A DNA stretch of 64,000 nt, taken from positions 180,094,238-180,158,237 of the forward strand of contig NC_056523.1 in assembly GCF_019175285.1 (NCBI RefSeq). The letters are read 5' to 3'. Numbering within the stretch: position 1 is the first letter of the stretch; each line of letters starts with the position of its first letter. The DNA comes from Sceloporus undulatus. Taxonomy: Eukaryota; Chordata; Lepidosauria; Squamata; Phrynosomatidae. Positions 57,752 through 64,000 of this stretch are shown here, one piece after another. Under the pieces are notes generated by a model that saw nothing but the letters and a program-made list of their open reading frames with translations, ran no database searches and had not been told where the DNA came from. A program made the translations under genes and the position numbers.

Positions 57752-59304
57752 TAATTTAAATATATAAAAATATGAAGAAGTCTTCACCCTGGCAAAGGGC
57801 ACAGTTGAGGGGTTGGGGGATACCTCCGAAGAGACTGCGACCCTGCCGTGTGGTGAAGGAGAAACTCAGCCACTGTCACTGTTCCCAGTCGGGTGGCCTC
57901 TTGCTTCTTCACAGATTACAGATGTTCTATAGGTAATGACAGTGACAAATGAAGACGGACGGTCCAAACAGGTGGGGGTGTTCCATGGGAGTATTGTTGG
58001 TTAGTTAGTTCTTGCTTCCCTCTAATCTGACCTCCTTTGCCTGCATAGCTGCAGTCCTGGGCAAAAGAAGTTGTCTCTGTGCCCCTGAGCCCTGGACTGT
58101 ATTCACAGGTAAAGGCCTCCGCAGTACACAAGTGTCTTCTGTGCCACAGCCAACCAAATACATTATCCGATGCATGCCTACATATTTCACACACACCTCT
58201 TGCAAAAATGAATATATCAAGTGCACAGATATATTCATGTTATATGCACAATATTCATTTTGTACCTTGCTGTTTGCTTCCATACACACAGACATACACA
58301 GACAGAGAGACCCTCAAGACAGATTCACAAACAAGTGTTCTAGCAACCAGAATAATCACCCATGAAGATTTGGAATCACAATGCACCACGTGATGCTCTG
58401 AGTGACCTGATGCATGAAATGAATGTCAAAGGGGATAAAATGGGATCTTGATAGCAAATGGTTGCATCATGATGCTTTTTGTGGCACTGGTTGCTACAAG
58501 AGAGAGATCTCTGAATTTACAGAGAAATGTTTGTCCAAATGTGGAAATGGAACTACAAAGAGCCCATCAAGAATGTACTAACTTTGGCTGCATGTGTAGA
58601 GAAGGCCATTATTCCTTTACACATGCTGACTAGTACCCAGCACTAGGGTCCTGCTATAATAACTTGACACCTGTGCATTGAATGTCTCTTCCCTCCTCCA
58701 GGCCACCTCCCTGAAGGCTGGATTTTATAAAGTAATGAGGTACTTACAAGCATATTTGTTTCTGTCACCATTCAAAGATGCAAGGTCTATTAAGGACTGC
58801 TGGCATGTTTTCAAGCGCTACTATCTTACTAGCTAAAAATGGGATGAAAACACTACTGAGTCACACTGCTTTTTCATTAGTTGCCCACCACCACCACTGT
58901 CATAGCTCAGTAGGTATGTTTGTGCTTTGTGTACTTATGATTTCAAATCCAACTGCTAAAAGAACAATAACTTGTCCTGGGGTAAATGAATGTACCCCAA
59001 GAGGTACTGAAGGATCAAACCACCATGCTGGAAGCATCTGCTATTCTGTACTCCTGAAAGAAGGCTGTGCGTATCTTGGCTTTCCTCTCACACCTCCTCA
59101 GAAATGATATACTCCAGAGAGGAGACTCTCTAATACAACCTGTACTACACTTCAGGAGTGTTGGGACTCCTAAAAGCCACTGCCAAGAAAGCACATCCTC
59201 ACCTAGGAGTCCCATTTAGACTTTCCTGTAAGTATAATGCAAATACTTGGCCAGTATTTTGGGATAATGTGTGTGTGTCCATATGAAAGCGACAGTGTAA
59301 TGCA

Positions 59305-59518
59305 GGTCCAAAATACACTGCAGAAATAATCCAGGTTGATACCGCATTAACTGCTCTAGCTCAATGCTAGGGAATCTTAGGAGTTTATTGTGGCACCAGA
59401 GTTCTTGGACAGAGATGGTTAAATGTCTCACAAAACTACAGTTCCTAGAATTTCCTAGTATTGAGCCAGGGCAGTTAAAGCGGTCTCAAACTGGATTATT
59501 TCTGCAGTGTTTTGGACC
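59305..59518. mobile_element. Fold-back element FB1 with clear terminal inverted repeats
   Basis: GGTCCAAAATACACTGCAG at the left and GGTCCAAAACACTGCAG at the right in reverse complement, with complete arms. The only recognised repeat in the presumed NXPH4 3' UTR. Confidence 0.85.
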
Positions 59519-62500
59519 ATTGTGGTTAAGAATGTTGCACTGGGACTTTGGAGAAGTTATAGTTCCCTTCAGTCCACAAACTTCCCTGAATGACCTTAGA
59601 ATGGTAATTCTCTCTCAGCCTGACCTACTTCACAGGGATGTGAAGATAGCATGGGGAGAAAGACTGTTACTTCAGTCACCTTGCAAGCTTATTTCCTTAA
59701 GGGACGAGGGGTTCGGGTGTGAGGGGGGGGGGGGGGGAGAAATTGTACCTTAAATATCAATCATTTACATAACGTCCTCCCAGGCTCAGTCATAAATCCC
59801 TGCTTGTTCTTAACACCGAAAACATATCTGTACAGCTATAGATACAAACAGCAGATCTTGTAAAAAAAAAAAACTTACACAATTATTTATGTGCACAGAA
59901 CCTCCTGAAAACAGTCTTGTACCAGGATTCATTCATATCATGTGGTCAGAGACAAGACTACACATGCCTAACCAGTGGGAGTGACACTAGCCTGCCCACT
60001 CTTCTCAGTTGCCCACTCTTCCACTTTGACTTCAGTCTGATAACAAGCTGGATGCAAATGTAAGTAGTACAGCTTGTACCTCAAAAAACAGGAACATTGT
60101 GGCTTGGGATGATTTGCCACTGGTCACGCAGATGCCATGTGGTTTCTTCCCTTCCCTTTCACAGCCAAGATAAGCCTTTGATTCATGGTCTACAACTCAT
60201 GCATTCTAACATGATTTTTTCCCCTTTCCTTTGTAAACATCACTCATAGAAGTCCCAGAGACATCAGTCACTTGTTGTATGTAATTCAACCCTATTTTAG
60301 AATTCATCACCTGCTGTTAAGCATGTGTTCATCATTCACCATTTGTGAATACTGCACACTGACACTTGCCTAACATGTTTCATGAATGACTCATGGAAGC
60401 AAAGTTTTGTAGGTGATGATGGAATGGATTACTCTAGGTCAAAGCTATGTTCACAAAAGGTGCATGGTAGAATTCTGGTCATTCTCTAAGAATCTGTCTC
60501 TGGCCTTCAAGGTTGGACTTGCAAATTTGAAAAGCAATCTTTCATCTTTGATATTTGAAGAGCTAATCTACACATTCTGAAATATCACATGATACTGTTT
60601 TCTTTGGACTGTACTTTGGAATGCAGGAAAGAACCCAATACTTTATTGTTACCTTTATGGGAATAAACCCTACCTTTAGGCCAGGAGTGGTGGCAAACTA
60701 GGGGACCACATTACATCTCCAGGAGCCCTTATAGGGCTGCACTTCTTCACAAACTTACTCCAGCAAGAATAATGTTGGTATTTTAAAAACTGACATCCCA
60801 GGGGACCATACTTTGTCACACTAGGCCAAAAACAAGTTTAAAAAACTGGTGGTGGGGGGGTTTATAATCATTCTTTTACTTAATAGGCTAGAATTATAGA
60901 AACAGTGTATCTTTTAATATGAAAAACATTTAAGCATGTGATTCCATGCTTATACATCTTGACATGAAACAGTTCAAACCACTATTTTTGTAGCTGTACA
61001 TCAGAAAATATGTTGATTTTCAAAAGGGAAGCATATTACATTCCCTGTACATCCACACCTGGTTTATGGATTTCCACCCAACTAGATTTCAAAGCCTCAA
61101 AGTAGAAGGATGAATGTAGGAGGGGGCCAGTAAGCTGTACGAAAAGTCAACAATAGATCTGGAAGTAGCCCAAATGTCATTTCATCCAACGACAGCAAGA
61201 CATTAGAATGACAGGATCTACTTTAAAAAACAAAACTATAATTCACTGAAGCCTGGTATGAAAGCTGCACACTTAGAATCAATTAATTCTAAGCCCACAA
61301 ATTTTTTTTGAGTATCAGAACTGAATGAAGCTCACACTCCTGGATCTTGATTATCCTACCTACACTTTCAACAATAATTGAAGAATAATTTTTATTCTTC
61401 TATAATTAATCAGTAGTCAGTTCTTACACATCTACTACAAATCACCTGGAGAACTGTGAAGAGATCCAGTTTTACCTTGTAGCCAGATCAAAATGATCTA
61501 TCTGAATCACCACCTGCCTGAAGGCAGGACAAGCCAGGTACCAGCTGTTCACAGGTAAACTTAAACAGCGCAGATCCTCCATATGCCAAGGAGAGTGACT
61601 TAAGAGCACTGTAGAAGATGTTTTAAGGATAACTTGTTCTAGAGGAAACATCCAAACATGACCAGTCACCAGTGCAGGGGGAATTCAAAATAAATATGTT
61701 ATACAAAATGAGTATGGTCTCTTCTTGTACAGTCAAACAAAACAAAGCCAAACAAAACACACCCTACCAGCTCATAAATCACTTGCAGACTTCCCTATCA
61801 ACATCACCTCAGCTGTACATTCACAGCTTTATATGCAGGTACTCCCTACTGATGCATTCAGATTCCTGATAACATACATGCTCCTTTTCAAATGTTGCCA
61901 TAGTCTTTGATGAAATCTTCACACCCAAACATGTGCACAGATTAAAACTAGGGCTGTCTACTGTTGTTGTTATTTTTAAAGTCTTTGTTGATTAATCATC
62001 TGGTTTTGATACTCAAGTCATGAAAAAGAATTACAGGTGCTTTTGTTTTGAAGTTTCAGCAAGGAAGGCTTGACTTCCTACTAAAATATGAGCTCACTTA
62101 TACTTGAATAACCAAAAGCTACCTCTCATTGTTAAGAAAGAAAAGGCCATCTTTTATGTTTTCTTTTCCATGCAGAATATTTCTGATTACAGAAACACAC
62201 TGGAGCCAAAATGGCTTTAAAAGGAACAACTTCAAATCCCACTGGTAGGGTGGAAGATCCAGATTTAAAAGACAAACTGATGTTGTTTTCAAGTGAGCAC
62301 TGTCAGCCTCAGTTGCTTAGTGGTTCTTATTGCTGACAGGAAAGCCCTCATTTCACCCTGAAATGAGAAATACTGGTTCTCTTTCGGTGTAAACTGGAAG
62401 CAAAATCTATCCGCAGGAAAGAAGGGAGCTAGTACACTTGTGCAGACACTCAGTGTTGTGCCCTTCTTTGAAACCCCACTGATCAATTAGAGGGAGAAAT

Positions 62501-63767
62501 TTCCATCTGTGATTAAATCTCTGGTTGACTAATCTGTTGAATAAATCAATGAAAGCTTTCAGCCCCAATTAAAACTCTCACACACTTTTGTTACTTGTTG
62601 CTAACATGCATATACATTTCTAGTTATATACTCAAATGAGCACACTTGTGCACACATATGTCATTAAGGCCACAAGCATATACAAAATGTAGCACATGTT
62701 CTTGTGAGCCTCCATGCTGTGTACACATATGCACACTATCTACTTGTTTCTACTGACACGCCTCTGTTGAATTTCAATCACTCTGACCATCCTTACACAC
62801 CTACTTAGATTTCTATTAACACTCAGCCGTGCCTCTGCTGAGAATGTATGTTTCTATTTTAACACGCCCACTAGGAAGTTACCATTTTGTTATATCAAGG
62901 TGCACTTGTGTATCTACCATTCTTTCTGCTTCCCTCAAATTAAAGCTATGTGGCACAACTTTGCCACATCAAGCCCCTTCTCTATTTATCCTCAACTCAA
63001 ATGCTAGCTGACATCCCCCCCCCCCCACGCTAATCCATCCCCCAAATTTAATGTGGTCTTTCCCTTCTGCTTTATATTTTATGTTCTGTCGGTACAGGAA
63101 TGTTCATGAAGTGGGCAGTTTCTATCCTATGCCATCATCCACTCCCAGGGTATCTGGCAATACATCTTTCCTGTAGCCTCAGGTCAATGACAACTTCAGT
63201 CATACCTCAGATTGATGGTTTGTGACTCATCCCAAAGGAGAGGGGAGACAGACATAGACAGAGAGACCCAAAGACACTCACAGTTGCTACCATTCAGCAC
63301 CCTTACATTCCACATGAGAGGCAAGGTCCTTGGGAGAAAGGGTTACATTGTCAGTGTGACAACCCCACAGGAGCAGCAGGGTTCATTTATGCACAAAAGA
63401 GAGACAGATTCAGCAAGCTGTTTCTTCATATTGCTGGGAACTCCCATGAGACACCCCCAGGAGGCATCAGAAAGAGGGATAGATAGGTGGTGCATGAAAG
63501 CAATGTTGTCTCTTGTAACAATCTCCGTTTTCCTATTGTCCTCGGAGGTTAAGTGGTCACTAGGAGGGGAATGTCTATCTGATGGACGTGCTTCCAATTC
63601 CTAGTCAGAACCAGTGACTGTTTTCCACCAAGCACAGAGGGGTGTGCGTATGTTTCTGTCTTTCACCATCCATCAAAGTTCCTCCGACTGTCACCCTGAT
63701 ATAAACCACCATTTACTTAAACATCCCTCCCTTCCCTGCATCCCCTCGAAAGCACCCTGTTCCCCCA

Positions 63768-64000
<233 letters not shown>

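Larger units (their letters stand above)
57735..63767 (-). other. NXPH4: Probable long NXPH4 3' UTR
   Basis: About 6 kb of mostly single-copy sequence follows the NXPH4 stop, with one fold-back element (59305-59518). At its far end two AATAAA signals on the minus strand lie close together (57751-57746 and 57740-57735), preceded by an AU-rich stretch. No open frame here resembles a known protein. Earlier TTTATT complements exist (for example near 60640), so shorter mRNAs are possible. That the whole stretch is transcribed is inference. Confidence 0.45.

Noticed and set aside
58208-58238. Possible microRNA hairpin (ATGAATATATC / GATATATTCAT)
   Set aside because: The stem is only 11 bp, too short for a microRNA precursor.

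Overview
The window is vertebrate nuclear DNA, most likely from a squamate reptile and perhaps an iguanian lizard. Evidence for this is: vertebrate genes split by small exons; L2, CR1 (with the ATTCTATG tail) and RTE/BovB-like LINEs; a DIRS-type retroelement; 5S-rRNA-headed and tRNA/CORE-headed SINEs with an ACTTGAAGGCACACAACAAC tail; and very many short DNA transposons. The species assignment is inference. The gene order is that of the LRP1-NXPH4-SHMT2 block of other vertebrates.

Two genes are certain, both on the minus strand. SHMT2 (mitochondrial serine hydroxymethyltransferase) is complete: 12 coding exons between 24153 and 656, all with GT-AG introns and matching phases, giving a 502-residue protein. 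Its promoter and 5' UTR lie near 24150-24345, and a likely poly(A) signal lies at 368-373. At the right edge, 63768-64000 holds the last 76 codons of a neurexophilin, best matched to NXPH4. The repeat-poor stretch from 63767 down to about 57735 is probably its long 3' UTR, because two AATAAA signals sit together at its far end. I found no other protein-coding gene.

The 33 kb between the two genes, and the SHMT2 introns, are mostly mobile-element debris. Elements recognised are: a fold-back (palindromic) family with about 17 copies; TA-flanked pogo/Tigger-type elements; a non-autonomous hAT family with 8-bp target duplications; Harbinger-like elements; two LINE L2 remnants, one nearly open and sense to SHMT2 in intron 7; a CR1 end; RTE/BovB-like ends; tRNA- and 5S-headed SINEs; a truncated DIRS fossil (about 25.5-28.8 kb); and a solo LTR (54264-54818). 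Several nested insertions fix exact element borders and relative ages. They are a hAT element inside an unclassified repeat whose empty copy lies at 2.3 kb, a Harbinger-like element inside a fold-back, a fold-back inside a SINE, and an LTR inside a Tigger-type element.

No new multi-gene system is visible. The points most worth following are: the fold-back family, whose arms carry a ZNF143/SBF-like motif; a minisatellite built from a SINE tail next to SHMT2 exon 1; two unclassified repeat families seen twice each; tail sharing between two SINE families and an RTE-like LINE; and a few AT-rich single-copy blocks that could be enhancers.
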